A DNA stretch of 52,361 nt, from assembly GCA_045658965.1 (NCBI GenBank), contig JAZOVZ010000070.1:1-52361 (forward strand), given 5' to 3'. The notes below the pieces were generated by a model. That model was not told where the DNA came from. It did not search any database and saw only the letters and a program-made list of their open reading frames with translations. This DNA comes from SVQP01 sp045658965. Its GTDB lineage: Bacteria > Bacillota > Clostridia > Oscillospirales > CAG-272. A program made the translations under genes and the position numbers. Every line of letters starts with the position of its first letter. Within the stretch, counting starts at the first letter, position 1. Positions 32,101 to 39,325 of the stretch are shown in pieces.

Positions 32101-33876
32101 TTATTTTCCTTTATCAACAAGCCCCGGATGGTATGCGCTGGCGCTTTGCGTGTGGATATCATATGCGTAAACCGAGCCGACGCGGCGGATGTTGTCGGTG
32201 CGGATATCCGAACGCTTGACCTCGGCTAACACGTAGGTGCTGAAAATATCGGTGGTCATATCGCCTTGTCCGCAGTCAAACTTGACTACGGGATACAAGC
32301 CCAGATAAGAAACGCCGCCGGTGTTGAAAAGCTGCGCACCGAGGCCTGCAAGCCCCAATACCTGCTCGGAGGAGCATTGCTGAACGTGAATCAGCACAAT
32401 GGCAAATTCATCGAAGTACTCGCGGTCGTAACGCGTCGAGGTCAGCACGTGCGAGAATTCCTCGTATTCCTTGTAGGAATCCAGCACCGTCACCTCGTCA
32501 AGTCCCGACAGACTCAAGCGTCCCAGCACCTCCACGTTGTACATGGGCACCTCGGTATAATGTTCTCTTTTAAAGCGATTCTTAACGAATTGCTCGGTCG
32601 GGTATGTCATCGGCTGGCACGTATATCCGTACCATTCGGGCTCGGAGAATCCTTGCGCGCCAATCCAATAATATACGGTGTAGTCGGGTGCGTTTTTGTT
32701 GTCGGGCGCACTCTTATCATTGCTTGGTACATGGTGAACAGAGGGTGCGTTGCCTTCGAATATGACGATTTCCAAATTCATGCATTCCTTGAAATCGATG
32801 TCGTAGATGTCGGTGAGCGAAGCAGGGAATATGATCGAGGAGATCGATGTGTTCTCAAACGCAGCGCTGCCGATTGTCAGAAGCCCTTCGCTGAGCGTGA
32901 TCTTGGAAAGACTTGTGCACTCGGCAAATGCAAGTTCTCCGATTTCGGTGACAGAAGAGGGGATAAAGACCTCTTTTAGGTTTGACGTATTGCAAAACGC
33001 TCCTGCAGGAATGGCGGTTACTCCGTCCAAGATATCAACGCTCTGCAGGCGTGAGCAGAAAAACGGTGTGGTGCCCCAGTTGGTTAGCGTCGGTCTGATG
33101 ACGATCTTAGACAAGTCAGTATTGGAAAAGGCATAATCGCCAAGTGTGCGTAATGCGTACGGCAAATCGATGCTTTTCAGATAGTTGCAATCTGAAAAAG
33201 CATAATTGCCGATCTTTTGTACATTAACGGAAAGATCTACGGATATAAGATCGTTACAAGCGTAAAATGCATAGTCCTCAATAACTGTTACCGTATCCGG
33301 CATACTTACGTGCGTAACGTTAAGTATTTCCTTGAACGCTCCCTCGCCGATTACCGTCACCTTGGCTCCCGAGATGGTTTCGGGCACGAAAACCACGGTT
33401 TCGTTGCCGTTGTTGACAAACTTGGTAATCTTCATGGTGCCGTCATCGAGCTTGACCGCCTGGAATACGTGACCGTTTGCGCCGACTGTTTCGGAGGGAT
33501 TCCCCTGCAATACGGCAAAGAAGTCCTTCCAGTTCACGTTGCCGTCCGCGCCTACCGTATCTTTGAGCGCACCCCAATCGATACCGCCGAACAGCTCGCC
33601 CACAAGTCCGCCAAGCGCGACGTTCTGCTCCACGTCACCCTGCATTGGGTCTTGCGGCTCACTGCCGTCGTTTATGTGGTCGCGCGTTGCAAAATATCCC
33701 ACCGCCAGCGCAAATGCACCCGCCACGGGAGTGATCAGCATGGCAAACGCCAGCACCGCTGCGATCAGCGCGATCTTAAAGCCTCGCTTCTGACGGAAGG
33801 GAACGGGTCTGTCCGCTGCGGCAATGATCTCGGGATCGATCTCGCCCATCAGCTCGTAAAATTTATCTTCTCTCAT
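32101..33876 (-). CDS. Membrane-anchored LRR (BspA-like) protein of sigma module 1, predicted anti-sigma sensor
   Basis: 591 residues from the ATG at 33874-33876 (GGAGG upstream; a start 12 nt earlier lacks it). Cytoplasmic residues 1-30 contain LMGEIDPEIIAAADRPVP. A membrane helix follows (about 34-58), then an extracytoplasmic part with about nine LRR_5/BspA-type repeats (about 165-400, pattern IG-x2-AF-x2-C/T-x2-L). A C-terminal non-repeat domain (about 440-591) includes YFDEFAIVLIHVQQ and DMTTDIFSTYVLAEVKR and recalls the PrcB C-terminal domain, a weak match. The start overlaps the sigma gene stop (ATGA). Pairing and topology suggest that it restrains the sigma factor and senses something outside. 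That role is inference. Confidence 0.75.
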   Translation of the reverse strand: MREDKFYELMGEIDPEIIAAADRPVPFRQKRGFKIALIAAVLAFAMLITPVAGAFALAVGYFATRDHINDGSEPQDPMQGDVEQNVALGGLVGELFGGIDWGALKDTVGADGNVNWKDFFAVLQGNPSETVGANGHVFQAVKLDDGTMKITKFVNNGNETVVFVPETISGAKVTVIGEGAFKEILNVTHVSMPDTVTVIEDYAFYACNDLISVDLSVNVQKIGNYAFSDCNYLKSIDLPYALRTLGDYAFSNTDLSKIVIRPTLTNWGTTPFFCSRLQSVDILDGVTAIPAGAFCNTSNLKEVFIPSSVTEIGELAFAECTSLSKITLSEGLLTIGSAAFENTSISSIIFPASLTDIYDIDFKECMNLEIVIFEGNAPSVHHVPSNDKSAPDNKNAPDYTVYYWIGAQGFSEPEWYGYTCQPMTYPTEQFVKNRFKREHYTEVPMYNVEVLGRLSLSGLDEVTVLDSYKEYEEFSHVLTSTRYDREYFDEFAIVLIHVQQCSSEQVLGLAGLGAQLFNTGGVSYLGLYPVVKFDCGQGDMTTDIFSTYVLAEVKRSDIRTDNIRRVGSVYAYDIHTQSASAYHPGLVDKGK

Positions 33877-34433
33877 ACGTTCCTCCAATTTTCATCCAAG
33901 TATTCTTTCAGCTTTTGTCTTGTTCTGGAAAGGATCTTGAGTACGTTCGCCTGCGAGGTGCCAAATCGCTTTGCAATGTCGGGTACGCTGTCTGTGTAAA
34001 AGTAGCGGCGCACGAAAATGTTGCGTTGCCGTTCGGGCAGGGAATAGAGAAATTTGTTGAGCAGCTCCACGAATGCCTGCTCGCGCCACGTGCTGTCCAC
34101 GCGGTAGTCGGATGCCGTGATCTCGCTGATCTCGTCAAACGCAACCGCCACCTCACCGCATCCGCGCTTTTCGCGGTGCTCGGTTCTGTATCGGTCAATG
34201 GCAAGGTTACGTGTGATCTTACCTACGTAGGTTTTCAGCAAGGCAGGCTTTGCGGGCGGAATAGAGTTCCAGGTGTGCAGCCACGTATCATTGACGCACT
34301 CCTCGGCATCCTGCAGATTTTGCAGAATATTGAGTGCAATATGCGTGCAATGGCTGCTGTATTTCGCCTCGGTTTCTGCAATGGCGCGTTCGTCGCGCGC
34401 GAGATACAGCGCAACGATCTGACTGTCTTGCAT
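33873..34433 (-). CDS. ECF-type RNA polymerase sigma factor, module 1
   Basis: 186 residues. Region 2 contains QDAEECVNDTWLHTWNSIPP and TYVGKITRNLAIDRYR. Region 4 contains LPERQRNIFVRRYFYTDSVPDIAKRFGTSQANVLKILSRTRQKLKEYL. The two regions are joined by an acidic linker, with no region 1.1 or 3, so this is an ECF sigma factor. GGAGG lies before the ATG. It is about half identical to the sigma factor at 36206-36766, with the same length, and each is followed by an overlapping LRR membrane protein gene. The module probably responds to an envelope signal. Confidence 0.9.
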   Translation of the reverse strand: MQDSQIVALYLARDERAIAETEAKYSSHCTHIALNILQNLQDAEECVNDTWLHTWNSIPPAKPALLKTYVGKITRNLAIDRYRTEHREKRGCGEVAVAFDEISEITASDYRVDSTWREQAFVELLNKFLYSLPERQRNIFVRRYFYTDSVPDIAKRFGTSQANVLKILSRTRQKLKEYLDENWRNV

Positions 34434-34463
34434 GGCTTGCCCCTCCTTTCAAGTGTCCTTCAC

Positions 34464-34527
34464 TTATAAACACGACATCCGCCGCCGTTTCTGACACCAT
34501 TTTAGCATATTTTTTGAAAAAAAGCAA
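34464..34527 (-). promoter_or_regulatory. Promoter region of sigma module 1
   Basis: TTGCTT (34522-34527) and TAAAAT (34499-34504), with a 17-bp spacer and extended -10 TG, are followed by TGTCAG (34491-34496) and, 21 bp later, TTATAA (34464-34469). The same blocks with the same spacings occur before sigma module 2 (37080-37143). Confidence 0.7.
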
Positions 34528-34560
34528 CAAAACCCGCCCGCGGCATGCGCCGCGGGCGGG
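34527..34560 (-). terminator. Terminator of sigma module 2
   Basis: 12-bp arms CCCGCCCGCGGC/GCCGCGGGCGGG with a 4-nt loop and T4 on the minus strand, 8 nt after the LRR gene stop. The module 1 promoter starts at its edge. Confidence 0.88.
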
Positions 34561-34568
34561 AGGATAAT

Positions 34569-36209
34569 TCAGTTGCAGTTGAAGTGAATTGTTGCAGAGT
34601 CTAAGCCGGTATTCCCGTTATTGATAGTAATCGCATTCCATTCTTCTTCGGTTCCTGTAAAATATATATTTGTCAAACTGTCACAGCCCTCAAAAGCGCA
34701 GTAATCAATAAAAGTGACGCTGTTGGGAATTGTAACGCTTGTTAAGCCCTTGCAACTTTCGAATGAGCGGTTTCCAATGCTTGTCACCCCATCCGGAATG
34801 ATCAAGCTTTCCAAGCCTCGGCAGCCTGCCAAAACATAAACATCCAAAGCAGTTACCTTGTTGGGAATCATAAAGCTTGTCAAACCGGAACAGCCTTGGA
34901 ATGCCCCACGTGAAATGGTCGTTACACTATCGGGGAGCGGAAAACTTGTCAAAGCGGAACAACCGGCAAACGCCTCAGATCCAATATTCGTTAAGTCTTC
35001 GGGAACATTCAGGCTTGTTAATTTGGTGCAAAGATAGAAAGCGTTGTTGCCAATGCTTGTTACGTTGTCCGAGATGGTAACGCTTGTCAGTTCTGCGCAA
35101 CCGCGGAACATATCAAAGCCGATTTCTGTTACACTGCTACTGATGTAAGCAGTATTCAAAGAGGTGCATTCCTTGAACGTGCGATAGCCGACTTTCTGAA
35201 CACTATCGGGGATTATGATACTCTGCAAGCTTTTGCAATCCGCAAAGACTGTATTGCCTATGCGCGTTACACTATCGGGGATTATGACATTTTGCAAGCT
35301 CTCACAATCGCAAAATACTTCATCTCCAATTCTCTCTACACCGTACCCGAAAGAAACGCTCTCTAAAGCTGTACAATCGAAAAACAAAAAATCGCTGATA
35401 TTGGTCACACTACCGGGAATGTGAATGCTTTTCAAGGCGGTGCATTCTCTGAAGACGTCGGTTCCCATGCTTGTTACGCTGTTGGGAATGTTGATCTCGG
35501 TCAAAGAGGGGCACTGCCAAAATGCACTTTCGCCAATACTTGTTACACCTTCGGAGATGACGACCTTTTCCAAATATCTGCACCCGCTGAAAGCACCTCT
35601 GCCAATTTCGACAATACTTTCAGGTATAATAACAGACCTTATAGGATCGCTGCCGGTGTTGAAAGCATTCGTACCTATGCCGGTCACGGGCTCACCGTTA
35701 GCCAATTTGTCGGGGATGACGATGTCCTTGTCCTTGCAGGCACCTCTTTTGCTGAGATACCATGTTCCGTCCCCGTTGGACTCAAAAATCAGTCCTTCGC
35801 TTGCGCGAGGCGGTTCATTTTCGGGTTCTGTTTCAGCCTCTGTTTCGGTTTCTGTTTCGGTTTCTACCTCGCCCGGCTCTTGTCCACCCGTCAATGCATC
35901 AAACACAGAGCCCAGCGTGTTCTTGACGTTCTCGGGGAGCAGGGAAGAGAGGAAGTGGCTTTCGTCACGAATCATTTCGTCCATGATATACACAAGTCCG
36001 CCCTCAATCTCGGGGTGTGTGTTGCTATAGGACACGACCACCGCTACGGGCGAGGCGATCATGGTGATGACCAGCAGCATAGCCACGGCTGCGGATGCAA
36101 CCGCTGCACGGAAGCGCGGCTTGCTGAACAGCGGTACGGGGGCGTTGGCGCGCAGCAGCAGCTCCTCGTCAATATTGCCCATCATTTCGATCAGTCGAAG
36201 CTCTTTCAT
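34569..36209 (-). CDS. Membrane-anchored LRR (BspA-like) protein of sigma module 2, predicted anti-sigma sensor
   Basis: 546 residues. Cytoplasmic residues 1-30 contain EMMGNIDEELLLRANAPVP, aligning with the module 1 protein. A membrane helix (about 35-60) and an acidic Glu/Thr linker follow. About fifteen 23-residue BspA/LRR_5 repeats then run to the C-terminus, each like SVTSIGNNAFYLCTKLTSLNVP. No C-terminal non-repeat domain is present, unlike module 1. The repeats should be outside the cell and could bind a ligand or partner. The start overlaps the sigma stop (ATGA, 36206-36209), implying coupled expression. The anti-sigma role is inferred from position and topology only. Confidence 0.78.
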   Translation of the reverse strand: MKELRLIEMMGNIDEELLLRANAPVPLFSKPRFRAAVASAAVAMLLVITMIASPVAVVVSYSNTHPEIEGGLVYIMDEMIRDESHFLSSLLPENVKNTLGSVFDALTGGQEPGEVETETETETEAETEPENEPPRASEGLIFESNGDGTWYLSKRGACKDKDIVIPDKLANGEPVTGIGTNAFNTGSDPIRSVIIPESIVEIGRGAFSGCRYLEKVVISEGVTSIGESAFWQCPSLTEINIPNSVTSMGTDVFRECTALKSIHIPGSVTNISDFLFFDCTALESVSFGYGVERIGDEVFCDCESLQNVIIPDSVTRIGNTVFADCKSLQSIIIPDSVQKVGYRTFKECTSLNTAYISSSVTEIGFDMFRGCAELTSVTISDNVTSIGNNAFYLCTKLTSLNVPEDLTNIGSEAFAGCSALTSFPLPDSVTTISRGAFQGCSGLTSFMIPNKVTALDVYVLAGCRGLESLIIPDGVTSIGNRSFESCKGLTSVTIPNSVTFIDYCAFEGCDSLTNIYFTGTEEEWNAITINNGNTGLDSATIHFNCN

Positions 36210-36766
36210 ACTGCGTAGCCCTCCTTTTCCAGATACTCACGCAATTTCTGTCGCGTGCGGGAAAGGATCTTTTGCACGTTGGAAACGCTCAAGCCGTATC
36301 GCTTGGCGATCAGCGGAATGGGGTCGAGGTAGTAGTAGCGACGAATGAAAATATTGCAATCACGCTTGGGCAGTGACCACAAAAAACGGTTAAAGATCTC
36401 GGAAAATTCACGGTCTGCAATCTCGGTGGCAAGGTCCGCGTCTGCGGCAACCACGTCATGCATCTCGTCAATGGCTAACACGATCTCACCGCCTCCGCGC
36501 TTGGCAGCATTTTGACGGCGAAATCTGTCCAGCGAGATGTGGCGCGTAATACCGCCTAAGTAAAGCTGCAAATGATCGGGCTTGGCAGGGGGAATCGAGT
36601 TCCAAGCGCGCAGCCAGGTGTCGTTGACGCATTCCTCGGCATCCTGCATATTGTGCAGAATGTTTTGCGCAATGCTTGTACAGTAGTAGCCGTATTTGTT
36701 GGATGATTCTGCAATCGCCTGCTCGTTTCGGGCAAAATACAGATCAATGATGTCTTTGTCTTGCAT
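36206..36766 (-). CDS. ECF-type RNA polymerase sigma factor, module 2
   Basis: 186 residues from the ATG at 36764-36766, with AAAGGAG 9 nt upstream; a TTG nine nt earlier abuts that site and is less likely. Region 2 has QDAEECVNDTWLRAWNSIPPAKP and ITRHISLDRFRRQ. Region 4 has LPKRDCNIFIRRYYYLDPIPLIAKRYGLSVSNVQKILSRTRQKLREYL. The N-terminus MQDKDIIDLYFARNEQAIAES parallels module 1. The promoter lies ~350 nt upstream because a 281-bp element separates it from the ribosome site. Confidence 0.9.
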   Translation of the reverse strand: MQDKDIIDLYFARNEQAIAESSNKYGYYCTSIAQNILHNMQDAEECVNDTWLRAWNSIPPAKPDHLQLYLGGITRHISLDRFRRQNAAKRGGGEIVLAIDEMHDVVAADADLATEIADREFSEIFNRFLWSLPKRDCNIFIRRYYYLDPIPLIAKRYGLSVSNVQKILSRTRQKLREYLEKEGYAV

Positions 36767-36785
36767 ACAAAGCAACTCCTTTCGG

Positions 36786-37066
36786 TATAGCCGAAGAGAG
36801 CCGAACTCACACGGTTTTGAGCGGCAAATATATGCACCTGCGGCAGAAAAAACACTCGCAATATCTTATATTGCTTCGCGTTTTCTCTTTGCATCTGCGA
36901 AATATTTGCTCGCGCAAAACCGCGCAGCACCCTCCGGCATTGTATTTTTTGATGGATTTTGTCAAAGCGAGTCGAAGCAAGATACGCATCTTGCAAGGCG
37001 AGATTTGGCGAAAGACGCGAAAAATACTCGCCGCAGGGCGTATGAGTTCGGCTCTCTTCGGCTATA
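36786..37066. mobile_element. MITE-like element, 281 bp, in the leader of sigma module 2
   Basis: Perfect 24-bp terminal inverted repeats (36786-36809 and 37043-37066), beginning TATAGCCGAAGAGAGCC, bound a non-coding, foldable interior. The inner ends also match imperfectly (CCTGCGGC... near both ends). The TATA termini fit a TA target duplication. It lies between the module 2 promoter (37080-37143) and its ribosome site. No transposase is encoded. Confidence 0.75.
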
Positions 37067-37079
37067 GGGGGGCTCTACT

Positions 37080-37143
37080 TTATAAGTCGCAAAACCCCTT
37101 GCTTTGCTGACAATATTTTAGCATATTTTTTGAATTTTTTCAA
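37080..37143 (-). promoter_or_regulatory. Promoter region of sigma module 2
   Basis: TTGAAA (37138-37143) and TAAAAT (37115-37120) with a 17-bp spacer and extended -10 (TATGCTAAAAT), then TGTCAG (37107-37112) and TTATAA (37080-37085). The layout is identical to the promoter of module 1. Confidence 0.7.
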
Positions 37144-37146
37144 GAT

Positions 37147-37357
37147 GTAGGGCGGGGCTTAATGTCCCGCCGCATGCCGCCGCCCCCGTCCGTGTCATCC
37201 TGAGCGGAGAAAACATCCCGGGTGGATGTTTTCGGAGTCGAACTTTCAAAAATCTGCAACGAATTGCGGATTTTTGAAAGTCAAAACGCGGACAGCGTTT
37301 TGAGGATCTCCATTCGGTACGGACGACTTCGTAGGGCGGGGCTTTATGTCCCGCCGC
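37147..37357. repeat. Family B repeats flanking the second copy of the 124-bp repeat
   Basis: Two units GTAGGGCGGGGCTT(A/T)ATGTCCCGCCGC lie at 37147-37173 and 37331-37357 in the same orientation. Between them is a ~125-bp repeat (37192-37316) matching 19767-19890 in reverse orientation. No gene is credible here. Confidence 0.8.
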
Positions 37358-37590
37358 GGGCGCAAATATAACTTTGGCTAAGCAGACATTGTGCAACCTC
37401 ATCGGAGATCCCGCTTCGTATTCCGCCCGAGATCCTTCGCTTCGCTCGAGGATGACATGCGGGCGGAATGCTCGCGCTTTTGCTTGCACGGTCACGCTGT
37501 GCCCTCGACCCGCAAAAGTTCGACTCGCTGCTACGCAGCTCGCTCAGGATGACACAAGACGTGGCGGATATGGAATCCGCCCCTACGGGC
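37358..37590. repeat. Intergenic mosaic of dispersed repeats upstream of the tyrS terminator
   Basis: The stretch contains GATCCTTCGCTTCGCTCGAGG, GCTCAGGATGACAC (37539-37552) and a family C palindrome variant (37563-37586). It has no convincing ribosome site, promoter or gene. Confidence 0.6.
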
Positions 37591-37620
37591 AAAAAGCCGC
37601 CCGCGGCATGCCGCGGGCGG
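37591..37620 (-). terminator. Terminator of tyrS
   Basis: Long GC-rich stem (CCGCCCGCGGC/GCCGCGGGCGG) followed by T5 on the minus strand, 19 nt past the tyrS stop. Confidence 0.88.
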
Positions 37621-37638
37621 GTGTGTTTTGGTATGATG

Positions 37639-38871
37639 TTATTCTGCAATTACCTTGACAAAGGTCTTCTTGCCCTTGCGGAACAGTTTGCCCTCGGCAA
37701 GGTCAGCCTTGGTGTAAGCGGTCTTGAAATCTGTGATCTTTTCGCCGTCTACGGTCACGCCGCCCTGTTGAATTGCGGTGCGCGCCTCGGACTTGGACTT
37801 GACAAGTCCTGCCTTGACCATGACGGAGCCGATGTCGATCTGACCCTCAACCAAGCCGCCTGTGAAGTCAGCGTCGGTCAGCTTGTGCTCGGGAGCGTTT
37901 GCCTCGCCGCCTGCGGAGAACAGGGAACGAGCCTGCGCCTGTGCCTTTTCAGCCTCCTCCTCGCCGTGTACCAGCTTGGTCAGCTCGTAAGCAAGAATTT
38001 CCTTGGCGGTGTTGAGCTGTGCGCCCTCCCAAGAGTCCATTGCGTCGATCTGCTCAAGAGGCAGGAAGGTCAGCATACGGATGCACTTGAGCACGTCTGC
38101 GTCGTTTACGTTTCTCCAGTACTGGTAGAAGTCGTAGGGCGTGGTCTTGTTGGGATCCAGCCATACGGCACCCGATGCGGTCTTACCCATCTTCTTGCCC
38201 TCGGAGTTGAGCAAGAGGGTAATGGTCATAGCGTAAGCATCCTTGCCCAGCTTTCTGCGGATCAGCTCGGTACCGCCCAGCATGTTGGACCACTGGTCGT
38301 CGCCGCCGAACTGCATGTTGCAGCCGAAGTTCTTGTACAGATGGTAGAAATCGTAGGACTGCATGATCATGTAGTTGAACTCTAAGAAGGAAAGACCCTT
38401 CTCCATGCGCTGCTTGTAGCACTCTGCGCTGAGCATCTTGTTAACAGAGAAGCATGCGCCAACGTCGCGCAGTACCTCAACGTAGTTGAGCTGCATCAGC
38501 CAGTCCTTGTTGTTGACAAGGATCGCCTTGCCCTCGCCAAAGTCAATAAAGCGGGACATCTGCTTCTTAAAGCATTCCACGTTGTGTGCAATGGTTTCCT
38601 CGGTCATCATCTGTCGCATGTCGGTTCTGCCCGAGGGGTCACCGACCATAGCGGTGCCGCCGCCGATCAGGACGACGGGCTTGTTACCTGCCATCTGCAG
38701 TCTCTTCATCAGGCACAGTGCCATGAAGTGACCAACGTGCAGGGAGTCTGCGGTGGGGTCAAAGCCAATGTAGAAGGTCGCCTTACCTGCGTTGATCATG
38801 TCTCTGATCTCTGCTTCGTCGGTGACCTGGGCGATCAGTCCCCTCGCTTGCAATTCCTCATAGATTTGCAT
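37639..38871 (-). CDS. tyrS: Tyrosyl-tRNA synthetase
   Basis: 410 residues. Class I motifs are FDPTADSLHVGH (HIGH region) and GKKMGKTASGAVWLDP (KMSKS-equivalent, KMGKT). Tyr-binding FLEFNYMIMQSYDFYHLY and FGGDDQWSNMLGG are present. A C-terminal S4 RNA-binding domain (about 340-405) includes GLVKSKSEARTAIQQGGVTVDGEKI. AAAGGAG lies before the ATG. Expression is controlled by the T-box leader at 38906-39206. Confidence 0.97.
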   Translation of the reverse strand: MQIYEELQARGLIAQVTDEAEIRDMINAGKATFYIGFDPTADSLHVGHFMALCLMKRLQMAGNKPVVLIGGGTAMVGDPSGRTDMRQMMTEETIAHNVECFKKQMSRFIDFGEGKAILVNNKDWLMQLNYVEVLRDVGACFSVNKMLSAECYKQRMEKGLSFLEFNYMIMQSYDFYHLYKNFGCNMQFGGDDQWSNMLGGTELIRRKLGKDAYAMTITLLLNSEGKKMGKTASGAVWLDPNKTTPYDFYQYWRNVNDADVLKCIRMLTFLPLEQIDAMDSWEGAQLNTAKEILAYELTKLVHGEEEAEKAQAQARSLFSAGGEANAPEHKLTDADFTGGLVEGQIDIGSVMVKAGLVKSKSEARTAIQQGGVTVDGEKITDFKTAYTKADLAEGKLFRKGKKTFVKVIAE

Positions 38872-38905
38872 AGTTTGTTTCTCCTTTGATGTGAAAATAT
38901 AAAAT

Positions 38906-39206
38906 AAAAAGTCCCCGATGCCAAGTACGCTCTTGGAATCAAGGACGGGCGGGGACGCCGCCGTGTTACCACCTTGCTTTACCTCTTTTTTGCAAAAGAA
39001 GCCTCTGTCGGCTGCCTACCGTGTGCACGGATACAGTCGATTCCGATAACGGGGAACGTCCGTTGCAGCCTACTGCGACGCGCACAGCGATCGGTTCGGT
39101 GCAAAGCTCGGGGATGTATTTCACCGCCGCCGTCCTCGCCCCTCTCATCAACCGGGTACTTTCTGTGAGTCGCGCGCGGGTACTTGTTCCCGTCAAAGCC
39201 GATATA
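38906..39206 (-). promoter_or_regulatory. T-box riboswitch controlling tyrS
   Basis: On the minus strand the T-box core AAGGTGGTAACACGGCG (38959-38975) is followed by a terminator with arms GTCCCCG/CGGGGAC and T5 (38906-38956). Stem I contains an AAAGTA element, a GATGAGAGG loop and a TAC at 39116-39118 in the specifier position (GAAATACATCC), which matches tyrosine. Uncharged tRNA-Tyr should favour the antiterminator and turn on tyrS. Confidence 0.95.
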
Positions 39207-39212
39207 TGTGAC

Positions 39213-39241
39213 ATTATATATCAAAAAAAACGAAATGTCAA
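39213..39241 (-). promoter_or_regulatory. Promoter of the tyrS T-box leader
   Basis: TTGACA (39236-39241) and TATAAT (39213-39218), 17 bp apart, both perfect consensus, on the minus strand. Confidence 0.85.
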
Positions 39242-39274
39242 GTAGAAAAAGGGAAAAACTTTTTGGATTGCATA

Positions 39275-39315
39275 AAAAGAAGGAATTCCTTGCCGTAGCA
39301 AGGAATCCCTTCTTG
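39275..39315 (-). terminator. Terminator of the surface lipoprotein gene
   Basis: Stem AAGAAGG-ATTCCTTGC with its complement, loop CGTA/TACG, and T5 on the minus strand. Confidence 0.85.
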
Positions 39316-39325
39316 TGTGATTGCG

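Noticed and set aside
37118..37658. Short open frames in the sigma module 2/tyrS interval
   Set aside because: They consist of dispersed repeats read in several frames and lack ribosome sites.
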